Notes: generated by a model from the sequence alone, not told the origin. DNA of 64,000 nt from Croceibacterium_B sp963811255 (GCA_963811255.1 CAWEQI010000001.1:434001-498000); one strand, 5' to 3'; positions 46,599 through 56,562 are shown, numbered from the stretch's first letter. Numbers and translations: made by a program.

Positions 46599-46976
46599 TC
46601 AGTGCCTCATATGGAAGGCGCAAATCTTGTTGCCGTCAGGATCGCGCAGGTAGGCGCCGTGCGAGTTGTTCGGTGCCGCTTCGCGCGGGCCCGGCGCGCC
46701 TTCGTCGGTGCCGCCATTGGCGAGGCCGGCCTCGTGGAACTTGACGACGGTCTCGTCGTCCTTGGCAGCGAAGCCGAGCGTATGCCCGTTGGAGACTGTC
46801 GCGGCCTCGCCGTTGTACGGCGGGGCGACGATGAAGGTGCCCTGCGGCCCGGCATAGATCAGCCGCCCGGCCTCGGGCGGGGCGACGTTCGAATAGCCGA
46901 GCGTGGCCATCACCGGATCGTAGAACTTGCGGCTGCGCTCGACGTCGTTGGAGCCGAGAAAGACGTGAGTGAACAT
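46599..46976 (-). CDS. VOC superfamily protein (tandem paralogue)
   Basis: This 125-residue protein starts M-F-T-H-V-F-L-G-S-N-D and ends G-A-Y-L-R-D-P-D-G-N-K-I-C-A-F. It resembles the downstream VOC gene over its whole length, so the pair arose by tandem duplication. The frame extends upstream, but the family start is this ATG. It is part of the formaldehyde dehydrogenase gene series, immediately after the cupin gene. Confidence 0.88.
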   Translation of the reverse strand: MFTHVFLGSNDVERSRKFYDPVMATLGYSNVAPPEAGRLIYAGPQGTFIVAPPYNGEAATVSNGHTLGFAAKDDETVVKFHEAGLANGGTDEGAPGPREAAPNNSHGAYLRDPDGNKICAFHMRH

Positions 46977-46998
46977 TCGAGTCCTTTCTTGCTGGAAT

Positions 46999-47354
46999 TC
47001 AGGCTTTGACCGCCAGCGTGGCTGTCGCGGCATCGCCGGTGTTGGGCAGGCCGGCGGGATCGATCAGCAGCAGCTTCGCCTCGCCGTGGCGGGCGCAAGG
47101 CCGATGCTCGGTTCGGCGCGGGACGACGAACAGCTCGCCCGGCGCGAGCGAGACGGTGCGATCGCGCATTTCGATGTCGAGCGCGCCTTCGAGCACCAGG
47201 AACAACTCGTCGGTGTCGTCATGCTGGTGCCAGACGAACTCGCCCGCGACCTTGACCAGCCGCACTTCGTTGTCGTTGTAGCGCGCGACGATCCGCGGCG
47301 CCCACTGCTCGGAGAAAGCGCCGAGCTTCTCAGCCAGGCTCACCTTCGCGTTCA

Positions 47355-47355
<1 letters not shown>
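46999..47355 (-). CDS. Cupin domain protein
   Basis: This 118-residue protein is a single small beta-barrel. The metal-binding motif 1 reads H-Q-H-D-D-T-D-E-L-F-L-V-L-E-G and motif 2 P-G-E-L-F-V-V-P-R-R-T-E-H, giving two His, one Glu and a final His as ligands. The function is unassigned; small cupins of this type are often linked to aldehyde dehydrogenase genes. Its ATG overlaps the frmA stop codon by one base. Confidence 0.88.
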
Positions 47356-48467
<1,112 letters not shown>

Positions 48468-48480
48468 TCGGCAGGGTCTC

Positions 48481-49860
48481 CTAGGCGGCCAGCGGTTCGC
48501 CGGCGGGAATGTCTTCGAGGCCCATGTCCTCCCGGTCGGGATCGTGCAAGGGCACCAGCCACACCAGCACCGCGCCGACGATCGAGCCGAGCGCCATGAT
48601 CAGCGCGACCGCGAACAACTGGTCGTTGCCGAGCCAGGTGAACAGCAGCCCGGCGATGATCGGCGAGCCCGCCGCGCCGGCCCGGCCGACCCCTAGCGCG
48701 AAGCCGGTGCCGGTGGCGCGAGCGTAGGCCGGGAAGCCGCGGGCGAACGCGGCGTAGTACCCGACGATCGCGGCGTTCAGGAAGAACATGCAGAAGAAGC
48801 CCGCCGTCCGCCAGGCGAACAGCGAATGATAGCCGATCCCGAACGCGGCCACCGCGCCCGCGCCGAGCACCGCGGTGAGGATCGTCGGCCCCTTGATGTC
48901 CCACTTCTTGAGCAGGAAGGCGAACAGCCCGCCGCCGACCGCACCACCGATGTTGGCATAGGTCAGCACGCTCGCCGCCTCGGGTGGGGCGATACCGGTG
49001 TCGGCGACGACTTTCACCGCCCACTTGAGGATGAAGTAGAAGGTCAGCGTGTGGAACATGTAGCCGAACGCCAGCAGCAGAGTGACCGGGCGCAGCTTGG
49101 CATTGCTTAGGATGTCGGTGACCTTTGGCTTGGGCGCGGACGGCGCGAGCGGCGGCAGCGCGGCGATCGCGCGCTTGCCGAACACCTGCAGCGACCGGTT
49201 GATCTTGTCCAGCGCCCCTTCAGGGCGGCGCACGGCGTAGAACGCCGGGGTTTCGGGCACCAGTAGCATCGTCAGCGGGATCATCACCGCGGTGACGACC
49301 GCGCCGAACATGAACACCGAATGCCAGCTATAGTCGACCAGCAGCCACCCCTGGGCGACGAAGCCGCCGATCGTCGCCCCGACCGGATAGCCGATCACGT
49401 AGAGCGACATGGCGAGGCTGCGGCTCTCACGGCTGGAGGATTCGGCGGTGACGGCATTGGTCGCCGCCAGCATGCCGCCGATGCCGAGGCCCGTGATGAG
49501 GCGCCAGACGAACAGCATCTCAACCGAGGTCGAAGCGTAGGCCATGAACATGCCGATCGCCATAATCACCAGGCACAGCAGGATATCGAGCTTGCGGCCG
49601 ATCTTGTCGGCCAGGCTTCCCAGCAGGATCGAACCGAAGCCCATGCCGATCAACTCGGCCGAGAGAACCACCCCGAGCGCATCGCGGGCGACGCCCCACT
49701 CCTTGGCGATTCCCGGCGAGGCGAACGCGCTCGACAGCAAGTCGAAGCCGTCGAGGCCGTTGAGCGCGATCATCAGCACGATCACGATCCACTGCCGTCC
49801 ATTCATGGGGTTGTCGTCGACGATTGCCCGCGGATCGTTCGCGGAAGCTGTGCTGGCCAT
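48481..49860 (-). CDS. Aromatic acid:H+ symporter (AAHS family MFS transporter)
   Basis: This 459-residue MFS transporter has twelve helices with the AAHS hallmark N-G-L-D-G-F-D in helix 1 (two aspartates needed for uptake in PcaK-type proteins) and L-A-D-K-I-G-R-K between helices 2 and 3. The family imports protocatechuate, vanillate, 4-hydroxybenzoate and similar acids. The ATG is used here; a TTG three codons earlier sits at a better distance from GAGGAGAGGAA and could be the true start. It lies between marR and frmA on the same strand. Confidence 0.9.
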   Translation of the reverse strand: MASTASANDPRAIVDDNPMNGRQWIVIVLMIALNGLDGFDLLSSAFASPGIAKEWGVARDALGVVLSAELIGMGFGSILLGSLADKIGRKLDILLCLVIMAIGMFMAYASTSVEMLFVWRLITGLGIGGMLAATNAVTAESSSRESRSLAMSLYVIGYPVGATIGGFVAQGWLLVDYSWHSVFMFGAVVTAVMIPLTMLLVPETPAFYAVRRPEGALDKINRSLQVFGKRAIAALPPLAPSAPKPKVTDILSNAKLRPVTLLLAFGYMFHTLTFYFILKWAVKVVADTGIAPPEAASVLTYANIGGAVGGGLFAFLLKKWDIKGPTILTAVLGAGAVAAFGIGYHSLFAWRTAGFFCMFFLNAAIVGYYAAFARGFPAYARATGTGFALGVGRAGAAGSPIIAGLLFTWLGNDQLFAVALIMALGSIVGAVLVWLVPLHDPDREDMGLEDIPAGEPLAA

Positions 49861-49891
49861 GGGTCTCAATTCCTCTCCTCGAATGCGCCAA

Positions 49892-50347
49892 TCATTCGTG
49901 GATTCGCGCGAGCATTTCCACCAGTTTTTTGACTTCGTCCGAACTGAACCGGCTCTTCAGCCAGGCCTCGTGGTCGGCGATGCAGCCCTTGGCCGTGGTT
50001 AGCGCCGCCTGCCCCGCCCTGGTCAGGAACAGCGCCTGCTTGCGCGCGTCGCTGGTCGAGCGCTCGCGACGCAGATATTCGCGTTCCTGCAAGCGGTTGA
50101 CGATCGTCATCGTCGTCGCCCGATCCATCTGCAGCCGCTGGCCGACCTCGATCTGGGAGATGCCCGGATGGTCGGCGACCAGCCACAGCACGCTGACTTG
50201 CTTCTGCGTCAGTTCGAGATCGGCGAAGGTTTCGGTGAAGTGGCGGTACACCGCGACGTGAGCCAGGCGGATGTGGAAGCCGACGATGTCCGCCAGCTCG
50301 CCGATGTCGCTGTCGTTGTCTTCGGTCAATGCCGTTGCCGCTGCCAC
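49892..50347 (-). CDS. MarR family transcriptional regulator
   Basis: This 151-residue winged-helix regulator has helix-turn-helix residues I-S-Q-I-E-V-G-Q-R-L-Q-M-D-R-A-T-T-M-T and the wing R-E-R-S-T-S-D-A-R-K-Q-A. MarR proteins of this type usually release DNA when an aromatic acid binds. The start is a GTG. It is divergent from lsdA and only 31 bases upstream of the aromatic-acid transporter, so it probably regulates both directions. An inverted repeat over the lsdA promoter is a candidate site. Confidence 0.92.
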   Translation of the reverse strand: MAAATALTEDNDSDIGELADIVGFHIRLAHVAVYRHFTETFADLELTQKQVSVLWLVADHPGISQIEVGQRLQMDRATTMTIVNRLQEREYLRRERSTSDARKQALFLTRAGQAALTTAKGCIADHEAWLKSRFSSDEVKKLVEMLARIHE

Positions 50348-50368
50348 CCCGTATCCCTCATCCCCGTA

Positions 50369-50389
50369 TAACGTCTTGCCTAATCGTTA
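50369..50389. promoter_or_regulatory. Candidate MarR operator
   Basis: TAACG (50369-50373) and CGTTA (50385-50389) form an inverted repeat with an eleven-base spacer in the marR/lsdA divergent region. It covers the predicted -35 element of lsdA and a TTATAC on the other strand that could be the marR -10 box. Confidence 0.5.
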
Positions 50390-50403
50390 GTGGAGCATAC
50401 AAT
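50376..50403 (+). promoter_or_regulatory. Predicted lsdA promoter
   Basis: TTGCCT (50376-50381) and TACAAT (50398-50403) are 16 bases apart, ending 26 bases before the lsdA start codon. The -35 element lies inside the TAACG/CGTTA inverted repeat, so binding there would block transcription. Confidence 0.55.
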
Positions 50404-50428
50404 CTCGCGCAAGGAGAGGACGCCCAGC

Positions 50429-51910
50429 ATGTCACAGTTTCCCGACACCCCCGCCTTCACCGGCTTCAACACCCCGAGCCGGATCGAGGCCGACATCGAG
50501 GACCTGCAGTACACCGGCACGATCCCGCCCGAGCTCGACGGGGCGTTCTTCCGCGTCCAGCCCGATCCACAGTTCCCGCCGCGCCTCGGCGATGACATCG
50601 CCTTCAACGGCGACGGGATGATCACCCGTTTCCATTTCCACGACGGCCGGTGCGACTTCCGCCAGCGCTGGGCCCAGACCGACAAGTGGAAGCTCGAGCA
50701 TGCGGCCGGCCACGCGCTGTTCGGCGCCTACCGCAATCCGCTGACCGACGACGAAAGCGTCAAGGGGCAGATCCGCTCGACCGCCAACACCAACGCCTGG
50801 CTCTACGGCGGCAAGCTGTGGGCCTTGAAGGAGGACAGCCCGGCGCTGCTGATGGACCCGGCGACGATGGAGACTTACGGGTTCGAGAAGTTCGGCGGCA
50901 AGATGACCGGACAGACCTTCACCGCGCATCCCAAGATCGACCCCGAGACCGGCAACATGGTCGCCATCGGCTATGCCGCCAGCGGCCTGTGCAGCGACGA
51001 TGTGACTTATTACGAGATCAGCCCCGACGGCGAACTGGTCCGCGAGAAGTGGTTCAAGGTCCCCTACTACTGCATGATGCACGATTTCGGCATCACGCCC
51101 GATTACCTGGTGCTGCACATCGTCCCTTCAATCGGATCGTGGGAGCGGCTCGAAAAGGGGCTGCCGCACTTCGGCTTCGACACGACCATGCCGGTCTATC
51201 TCGGCGTGATCCCACGGCGCGAGGACCTGAAGCAGGATGACATCCGCTGGTTCAAGCGCGACAACTGTTTCGCCAGCCATGTGATGAACGCCTGGCAGGA
51301 GGGCACCAAGGTCCACTTCGTCACTCCGGAATCGAAGAACAACTTCTTCCCGTTCTTCCCCGACGTGCACGGGGCGCCGTTCAAGCCGGAGGAATCGGTC
51401 ACCCACCTGACCGACTGGGTGGTCGACCTTGCCAGCAACGGCGAGGAATTCGACCACATCGAACGGCTGACCGAGACCTTCTCCGAATTCCCGCGCATCG
51501 ACGACCGCTTCACGGGTCAGAAAAACCGCTACACCTGGGGTCTCGAAGTCGATTTCAAGCGCCCGATGGAGCAGGTCGGCGGCAGCGCCGGCGGGGCACC
51601 GATGAACTGCCTGTTCCTCAAGGACCTCGAAACCGGCGCCGAGCACCATTGGTGGGCCGGCCCGACCAGCACCTTGCAGGAACCGTGTTTCATTCCGCGC
51701 TCAAAGGACGCACCCGAAGGCGACGGCTGGATCGTCCAGGTTTGCAACCGCCTCGAGCAGCACCGCAGCGACCTGTTGCTGTTCGACGCGCTCGACATCG
51801 AAAAAGGCCCGATCGCCACCATCCAGGTGCCGATCCGCCTGCGCTTCGGCCTTCACGGCAACTTCGCCCCGAGCGAGGAACTGGGGCTGAAGGAGCTTGA
51901 ACCGGCCTGA
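50429..51910 (+). CDS. lsdA: Lignostilbene alpha,beta-dioxygenase
   Basis: This 493-residue carotenoid-cleavage-oxygenase family enzyme cleaves the central double bond of hydroxylated stilbenes from lignin, giving two aldehydes such as vanillin. The four iron-ligand histidines are visible: His167 (T-A-H-P-K), His218 (M-M-H-D-F-G), His284 (F-A-S-H-V) and His476 (G-L-H-G-N). Residues reported to hold the substrate in Sphingomonas LsdA (Phe59, Tyr101, Lys134) are at the same numbers here. GTG 13 codons upstream extends the frame, but GGAGAGG precedes this ATG and the protein start M-S-Q-F-P-D-T-P-A-F-T-G-F-N matches LsdA. Confidence 0.93.
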   Translation: MSQFPDTPAFTGFNTPSRIEADIEDLQYTGTIPPELDGAFFRVQPDPQFPPRLGDDIAFNGDGMITRFHFHDGRCDFRQRWAQTDKWKLEHAAGHALFGAYRNPLTDDESVKGQIRSTANTNAWLYGGKLWALKEDSPALLMDPATMETYGFEKFGGKMTGQTFTAHPKIDPETGNMVAIGYAASGLCSDDVTYYEISPDGELVREKWFKVPYYCMMHDFGITPDYLVLHIVPSIGSWERLEKGLPHFGFDTTMPVYLGVIPRREDLKQDDIRWFKRDNCFASHVMNAWQEGTKVHFVTPESKNNFFPFFPDVHGAPFKPEESVTHLTDWVVDLASNGEEFDHIERLTETFSEFPRIDDRFTGQKNRYTWGLEVDFKRPMEQVGGSAGGAPMNCLFLKDLETGAEHHWWAGPTSTLQEPCFIPRSKDAPEGDGWIVQVCNRLEQHRSDLLLFDALDIEKGPIATIQVPIRLRFGLHGNFAPSEELGLKELEPA

Positions 51911-51931
51911 AGGCCTAACGGGGAAGAGAAC

Positions 51932-53209
51932 ATGAGGAAAACCGGCTGGGCCGCGGTGGCCCTGGCGCTGAGCGCGCTGGCGCTCTCTGGGTGCGTGAAG
52001 CGGACAGAGGCATCGCCGGAGCAGCAAAGCGTCGGCCAGACGCCGCCCGACCGCTTCGTCGGCAAGACCTTCCCGCTGACGCCGGCCGTGATCGCGATGC
52101 GCTGGCAACTGCTCAACCCCAAGGTGAACAGCTTCACCTTCCGCGAGACCGACCGGGTGTTCGAATCGCGCGCGGTGCCTCGCAGTGGCGCGGTGTGGGA
52201 CTTGCCGAGTGCGAGCGGGTTCACGATGCCGGCGGACAGCTTCGGCGGGAAGAGCTACACCTATCCGCAGTTCGCCGAGCGGACCTTCACCAATGCGATG
52301 CTGGTGATCCGCCACGGCAAGGTGATGTTCGAGAACTACCGCAACCGCTCCGACGCGATGACACGGTTCCTGTCGATGTCGATGGCCAAGACGATCACCG
52401 CGCTGCTGGTCGGCATCGCCCTCGACGAAGGCAAGATCGCTTCGCTCGACGATCCGGCGGACAAGTACATCCCGCAACTCAAGGGCACGGGTTACGACGG
52501 CGTGACCATCCGCCAAATCCTGCAGATGCGATCCGGCATCGATTATCAGGAACGCTACGATTTCGGCGCGCATCCGAGCTTCGCCGGCCATCTCCACCAG
52601 GACGCGATCGTGCTCAACAAGATGCGCTTCGCCGCCGGCGCGCTGGAAACGAAAAGGGCCGATCCGCCGGGCAGCAAGTTCAACTACTCGACCCTCAACA
52701 CGATGGTGCTCGGTTGGGTGCTGGAGAACGCGACGGGTCAGAAGCTGGAGGATTTCACCCGCGACAAGCTGTGGGGCCCGCTCGGGGCCCAGGCCGACGC
52801 GTTCTGGATGGCCGACGGGCCGCCGGGCGTCGGCCGCGCGCTCAGCGGCATGGGCTTCAACGCCACGCTGCGCGACTACGGCCGCCTCGGCTTGTTGATG
52901 CTCCACGGCGGCAAGCGCGGCGACACCCAGGTGGTGCCGGCTGGCTGGATGAAGCAGGCGACGACCATGCTGCCCACGGGCAATCCCCCCGGCAAGGGCT
53001 TCCCGGGGTACGGCTACCAGATCTGGCAGGTCGACGACGAACCCGGCGCCTACGCCGCGGTCGGCCTCGCCGGCCAATTCATCTACGTCAGCCCGGCGAC
53101 CGACACCGTGATCGTCAAGCTCAGCTATTACCCGCCCGTCCAGCCGGACAACGTCGATCCCGAGACGATCGCCTATTTCAAGGCGATCGCGCACACTCCC
53201 AATTCGTGA
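51932..53209 (+). CDS. Lipid-anchored serine hydrolase of the beta-lactamase class C / NylB type
   Basis: This 425-residue protein has a lipoprotein signal ending in A-L-S-G-C (cysteine about 22). The S-x-x-K nucleophile motif is S-M-A-K near residue 150, and the Tyr motif is N-Y-S-T near 250. The layout resembles 6-aminohexanoate-dimer hydrolases and esterases (Q-I-L-Q-M-R-S-G-I-D-Y). It follows lsdA by 21 bases on the same strand. A role in hydrolysing ester- or amide-linked aromatic oligomers outside the cytoplasm is a guess from context. Confidence 0.82.
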   Translation: MRKTGWAAVALALSALALSGCVKRTEASPEQQSVGQTPPDRFVGKTFPLTPAVIAMRWQLLNPKVNSFTFRETDRVFESRAVPRSGAVWDLPSASGFTMPADSFGGKSYTYPQFAERTFTNAMLVIRHGKVMFENYRNRSDAMTRFLSMSMAKTITALLVGIALDEGKIASLDDPADKYIPQLKGTGYDGVTIRQILQMRSGIDYQERYDFGAHPSFAGHLHQDAIVLNKMRFAAGALETKRADPPGSKFNYSTLNTMVLGWVLENATGQKLEDFTRDKLWGPLGAQADAFWMADGPPGVGRALSGMGFNATLRDYGRLGLLMLHGGKRGDTQVVPAGWMKQATTMLPTGNPPGKGFPGYGYQIWQVDDEPGAYAAVGLAGQFIYVSPATDTVIVKLSYYPPVQPDNVDPETIAYFKAIAHTPNS

Positions 53210-53293
53210 TCCGACGGGGAAACGCATCCACTCGTCCCGTTCCGCTCCCGTTTGGTCGGAGCACTATTTTCGCGCGTCGCTTCCGGCGCTTAA

Positions 53294-53311
53294 GCCCCCT
53301 CGGCAGGGGGC
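53294..53311. repeat. Short perfect hairpin in the gap after the serine hydrolase gene
   Basis: GCCCCCT and AGGGGGC pair around CGGC. No T-run follows. It sits 16 bases before the GTG of the next gene and resembles a decayed REP hairpin. Confidence 0.4.
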
Positions 53312-53326
53312 GACGGGAGGAAACAC

Positions 53327-53815
53327 GTGGTCGCACAATCCGCCGCCCCCGGCGGCTCATCCATTCTTCGAGCCGATGCCGATCCGCGGATCGACTTGCA
53401 GTTCGTCCGCGCCAGCGGGCTGGCGCAGGCGCGGCTGCAGGTGGCGGTGCTGTCCGGCAACCGCCGCCGCGCGCTCGAGCAGATCGATCGGCTGGTGGCG
53501 ATCGACAAGCAGCTTGAGTTGCTGGCGGAAGGCGACGCCCATGGCCTGCCCGATTCCCAACGCCTCGACGGCGACCTTGCCGACCAGCGCCTCGCCCTTG
53601 CCAGCGAGAAGCTGGCGCTGACTTCGGAGATCACGCTCCCGCGGCTCGAACCGGCTTTCGGCGCGGGCATGGGCCAGGTGCTCGAACTTCACGAGGAAGT
53701 CGAAATCGTCGAGGACGAGGCGGTAAGGAGCTGGCTCGTTCGCACGCTGGTCTGGGCAGCGAGCTTGCTCGTTCTCGGTGCCGCCGCGGCCGCGGCTGCG
53801 TTTGTCCTCCTCTGA
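53327..53815 (+). CDS. Hypothetical protein with C-terminal membrane anchor
   Basis: This 162-residue protein starts at GTG behind a strong GGGAGGAA site. Most of it is charged and helical with heptad-like spacing (R-R-R-A-L-E-Q-I-D-R-L-V-A-I-D-K-Q-L-E-L-L), suggesting a coiled coil. Residues about 138-160 form one hydrophobic helix at the very C-terminus (tail anchor). I do not recognise a family. It converges on the GMC oxidoreductase gene with a gap of six bases. Confidence 0.7.
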   Translation: MVAQSAAPGGSSILRADADPRIDLQFVRASGLAQARLQVAVLSGNRRRALEQIDRLVAIDKQLELLAEGDAHGLPDSQRLDGDLADQRLALASEKLALTSEITLPRLEPAFGAGMGQVLELHEEVEIVEDEAVRSWLVRTLVWAASLLVLGAAAAAAAFVLL

Positions 53816-53821
53816 AGGCGC

Positions 53822-55480
53822 TTACGCCGCCACCGTCTCCTTCGCGTCCTTCAGCACCATCTCCGCGCCCTTTTCGGCGATCATGATCGTCGGCGCGTTG
53901 GTGTTGCCGCTGGTGATGCGGGGGAACACACTGGCGTCGATCACCCTCAGATTCTCGACCCCGCGTACCTTGAGCTCCGGCGTCACCGGATAGCGCTCGT
54001 CGCCCATCGCGACGGTGCCGACCGGGTGGTACACGGTGCCGCTGGCGATTTTGGCGTATTCGAGCATCTGCTGGTCGTTGTCGCCGAACGGATCGCCCTT
54101 CGCCGCCATGTATGGCTCGAGCGCCGGCTGCTGCCAGATGTTGCGGATGATCTTCAATTCGGTGACCGCCATCTCCTGGTCGATCGGATCGCTCAGGTAA
54201 TTGGGCACGATCCTGGGCGTCACCGTCCCGTCGGGCGATTTCGCATGGACCGAGCCGCGCGATTCCGGGCGCAGCTGGCACGGGTTGCTGGCGAGGCCCG
54301 GTTCCTTCTCCAGCTGCAGCCCCTGGGTGGTCGCCAGCACTTCGAGGTCCATGCTTGCGGCCATCATATGGATCTGCACGTCGGGGTGGGCCAGTTCCTG
54401 ACGGCTCTTCACGAACGCGCAGCCGTGGGCCACCGCCATGCTCAGGATGCCGGTGCGGCTGATGCCGTACTTGGCGATTTCCTTGATCAGGTTGAACCCG
54501 GTCGAGCGGTAATTGATCGAGTGCCAGTCTTCCTTCAGTCGCGCCTGGCAGCCGATCATGACGTGGTCCTGCATGTTCTCGCCGACCATTTTCGATTCGT
54601 GCAGCACCGGAATGCCGAGCTCCTGCAGCAGCGCGCCCTGGCCGATGCCGCTGATCTCGAGCAGCTTGGGGCTTTCGACCGATCCGGCAGCAAGGATCAC
54701 CTCGCGCCCGACCATCACCTTGCGGGTCTCGCCGTTCTGCTTGAATTCGACCCCGACCGCCTTCTTGCCATCGAACAGGATGCGGGTGGTCATCGCCCTG
54801 AGCTCCACCAGCAGGTTGGGCCGCTTCATCGCCGGGTGGAGATAGGCGACCGCCGCCGAATTGCGCTTGCCGTTCTTGGCCGTCATCTGGAACCAGGTGC
54901 AGCCTTCCTGGTCGCCGTTGTTGAGGTCGTCGCGATAGGGGATGCCGGCCTCGACGCAGGCCTCGATCAGCGCCGCCGAGACCGGGTGCTTCTCGGGAAA
55001 ATCGGACACGTTGAGCGGCCCGCCGACCCCGTGGGTCTCGATCTGCCCGCGCTCCTGGTTCTCGGACTTGATGAAGTACGGCAGCACTTCGTCCCAGCTC
55101 CACCCGCGCGCGCCCATCTGCGCCCAGTGGTCGTAATCGGCCGCCTGCCCACGGACATAGAGCAGTCCATTGATGGAGGACGAGCCGCCGAGCACCTTGC
55201 CCTTGGGCCACTTGTGCGCTCGGTTGCCGGTGCCGGGATCGGCTTCGGTTTCGTACAGCCAATTGACCTTGGGATCGTTGAGCGTCTTGCCGAAGCCGAT
55301 CGGGGTGTGGATCATCAGGTTGGACCACATCTGGCCCGGTTCCTTCAGCGGCCGGTCGTCGCCGCCGGCTTCGAGCAGCACCACCTTGTGCTTGCCGCTC
55401 TCGGTCAGCCGCGCCGCCAGCACGCAGCCCGCGCTGCCCGCGCCGACGATCACGTAGTCCGCATAAAGGTCCGCTGCCAT
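53822..55480 (-). CDS. GMC family FAD-dependent alcohol oxidoreductase
   Basis: This 552-residue flavoprotein of the glucose-methanol-choline family begins with the ADP-binding motif Y-V-I-V-G-A-G-S-A-G-C-V-L-A, has signature 1 K-V-L-G-G-S-S-S-I-N-G-L-L-Y-V-R-G, signature 2 with A-A-G-S-V-E-S-P-K-L-L, and a C-terminal active site with H-P-V-G-T and N-T-N-A-P. The family oxidises primary alcohols such as choline. It is divergent from the DUF3237 gene and near lsdA. In Sphingobium, GMC enzymes oxidise side-chain alcohols of phenylcoumaran lignin dimers, so that role is possible here. Confidence 0.92.
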   Translation of the reverse strand: MAADLYADYVIVGAGSAGCVLAARLTESGKHKVVLLEAGGDDRPLKEPGQMWSNLMIHTPIGFGKTLNDPKVNWLYETEADPGTGNRAHKWPKGKVLGGSSSINGLLYVRGQAADYDHWAQMGARGWSWDEVLPYFIKSENQERGQIETHGVGGPLNVSDFPEKHPVSAALIEACVEAGIPYRDDLNNGDQEGCTWFQMTAKNGKRNSAAVAYLHPAMKRPNLLVELRAMTTRILFDGKKAVGVEFKQNGETRKVMVGREVILAAGSVESPKLLEISGIGQGALLQELGIPVLHESKMVGENMQDHVMIGCQARLKEDWHSINYRSTGFNLIKEIAKYGISRTGILSMAVAHGCAFVKSRQELAHPDVQIHMMAASMDLEVLATTQGLQLEKEPGLASNPCQLRPESRGSVHAKSPDGTVTPRIVPNYLSDPIDQEMAVTELKIIRNIWQQPALEPYMAAKGDPFGDNDQQMLEYAKIASGTVYHPVGTVAMGDERYPVTPELKVRGVENLRVIDASVFPRITSGNTNAPTIMIAEKGAEMVLKDAKETVAA

Positions 55481-55588
55481 TTTGTTGCTCCTCTCAGGTC
55501 GTGGCGCGCCGTTTGTTGCGCGATTCGCTTGCGCGGCACGCTAGGGTCCTTCACCTGTCGGGTCACTGAAAACTTCAGGAGAGCTCGC

Positions 55589-56050
55589 GTGATCAAGCCC
55601 GAACTGGAATTCGTATACGAAGCGGGCGGCGAGCTGGAGCCGCCGCGGGAGATCGGCCCGGTGGTCGACGGCACCCGGCGGATCATCCCGATCAGGGCCG
55701 GCGGCTACGTCAAAGGCCCACGCATCTCCGGCAAGCTGATGGGCAATTCGGCCGACTGGCAGCTCACCCGCCCGGACGGCGTCACCGTCGCCGATGCGAT
55801 CTACGCCATCGAAACCGACGACGGCGCGCTGATCCAGATCCGCAACAAGGGCCTGCGCCACGGCGCGCCCGAGGTGATGGACCGCCTGCGCCGCGGCGAG
55901 GAGGTCGACCCGGCCGAATACTACTTCCGCACCGTCCCCGAATTCATCGCCCCCGAGGGGCCGTACGACTGGCTCAACAAGTCGATCTTCATCTGCTCCG
56001 GCGCGCGCTATGCCGCCGGGATCAAGCTGTGGGTCTGGCGAGTGCTTTAA
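55589..56050 (+). CDS. DUF3237 family protein
   Basis: This 153-residue protein matches DUF3237: E-F-x-Y near the start, G-P-R-I-S-G-K-L-M-G-N-S-A-D-W in the middle, D-G-A-L-I-Q-I-R-N-K-G, and the C-terminal Y-x-W-L-N-K-S-I-F-I-C-S-G. The fold is a small beta barrel. As I recall, stereospecific decarboxylases in the SYK-6 phenylcoumaran pathway that create a stilbene carry this domain, so it may be catalytic here. It starts at GTG after AGGAGAG. It is divergent from the GMC gene and overlaps the DUF937 gene by four bases end to end. Confidence 0.88.
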   Translation: MIKPELEFVYEAGGELEPPREIGPVVDGTRRIIPIRAGGYVKGPRISGKLMGNSADWQLTRPDGVTVADAIYAIETDDGALIQIRNKGLRHGAPEVMDRLRRGEEVDPAEYYFRTVPEFIAPEGPYDWLNKSIFICSGARYAAGIKLWVWRVL

Positions 56051-56562
56051 CTCTTCCCGCCGAGAAACGAGCCGAGCATTCCGCCCAGCCCGCCGCCGGC
56101 GCCGGCGCCTTCCAGCTCCCGGCCGAGCGCCGATTCCAGTACCCCGCCCAGCCCGCCCGGCTGTCCGCCGGACTTCTGGCTCAGGTGCCCCGCGACGAGC
56201 ATCGCCAGCATCGGCAGCATCTTCTTGAGCAGCTCCGGCCCAAGGCCCGTGGTTCGCGATGCCTGCTGCGCGACAGTCCGGCTGGTGTCCTTTGAGCCGA
56301 AGATCTGCTCGAGGATCTGGTCGCCAAGCCCCGTGTCGGTCGGCTGCGGCTTGATCACGTTGTGCGCCAACTGCGAACCGCCGAGCGCCTCGATCTTGCT
56401 TGCCAACGGCTGAGCGCCGTTCCGCTGCGCATGCTGCTTCATGCCGCCGAGGATCGCCGGCAGCAGCGCATGGGCCCCACGCTGAGCCTGGTCCGGCGAG
56501 ATGCCGAGCTTGCTGGCGAGCGATTCGATTGCGCCGGTCGGCAGTGCTTCATTCAAGTTCAT
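56047..56562 (-). CDS. DUF937 (YidB-like) family protein
   Basis: This 171-residue protein has the DUF937 layout: helical N-terminus with L-G-I-S-P-D-Q-A-Q-R-G-A-H-A-L-L-P-A-I-L-G-G-M, L-L-K-K-M-L-P-M-L-A-M-L-V-A-G-H-L in the middle, and a glycine-rich tail G-G-L-G-G-M-L-G-S-F. The function is unknown. It converges on DUF3237 and shares four bases with it. Confidence 0.87.
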   Translation of the reverse strand: MNLNEALPTGAIESLASKLGISPDQAQRGAHALLPAILGGMKQHAQRNGAQPLASKIEALGGSQLAHNVIKPQPTDTGLGDQILEQIFGSKDTSRTVAQQASRTTGLGPELLKKMLPMLAMLVAGHLSQKSGGQPGGLGGVLESALGRELEGAGAGGGLGGMLGSFLGGKS

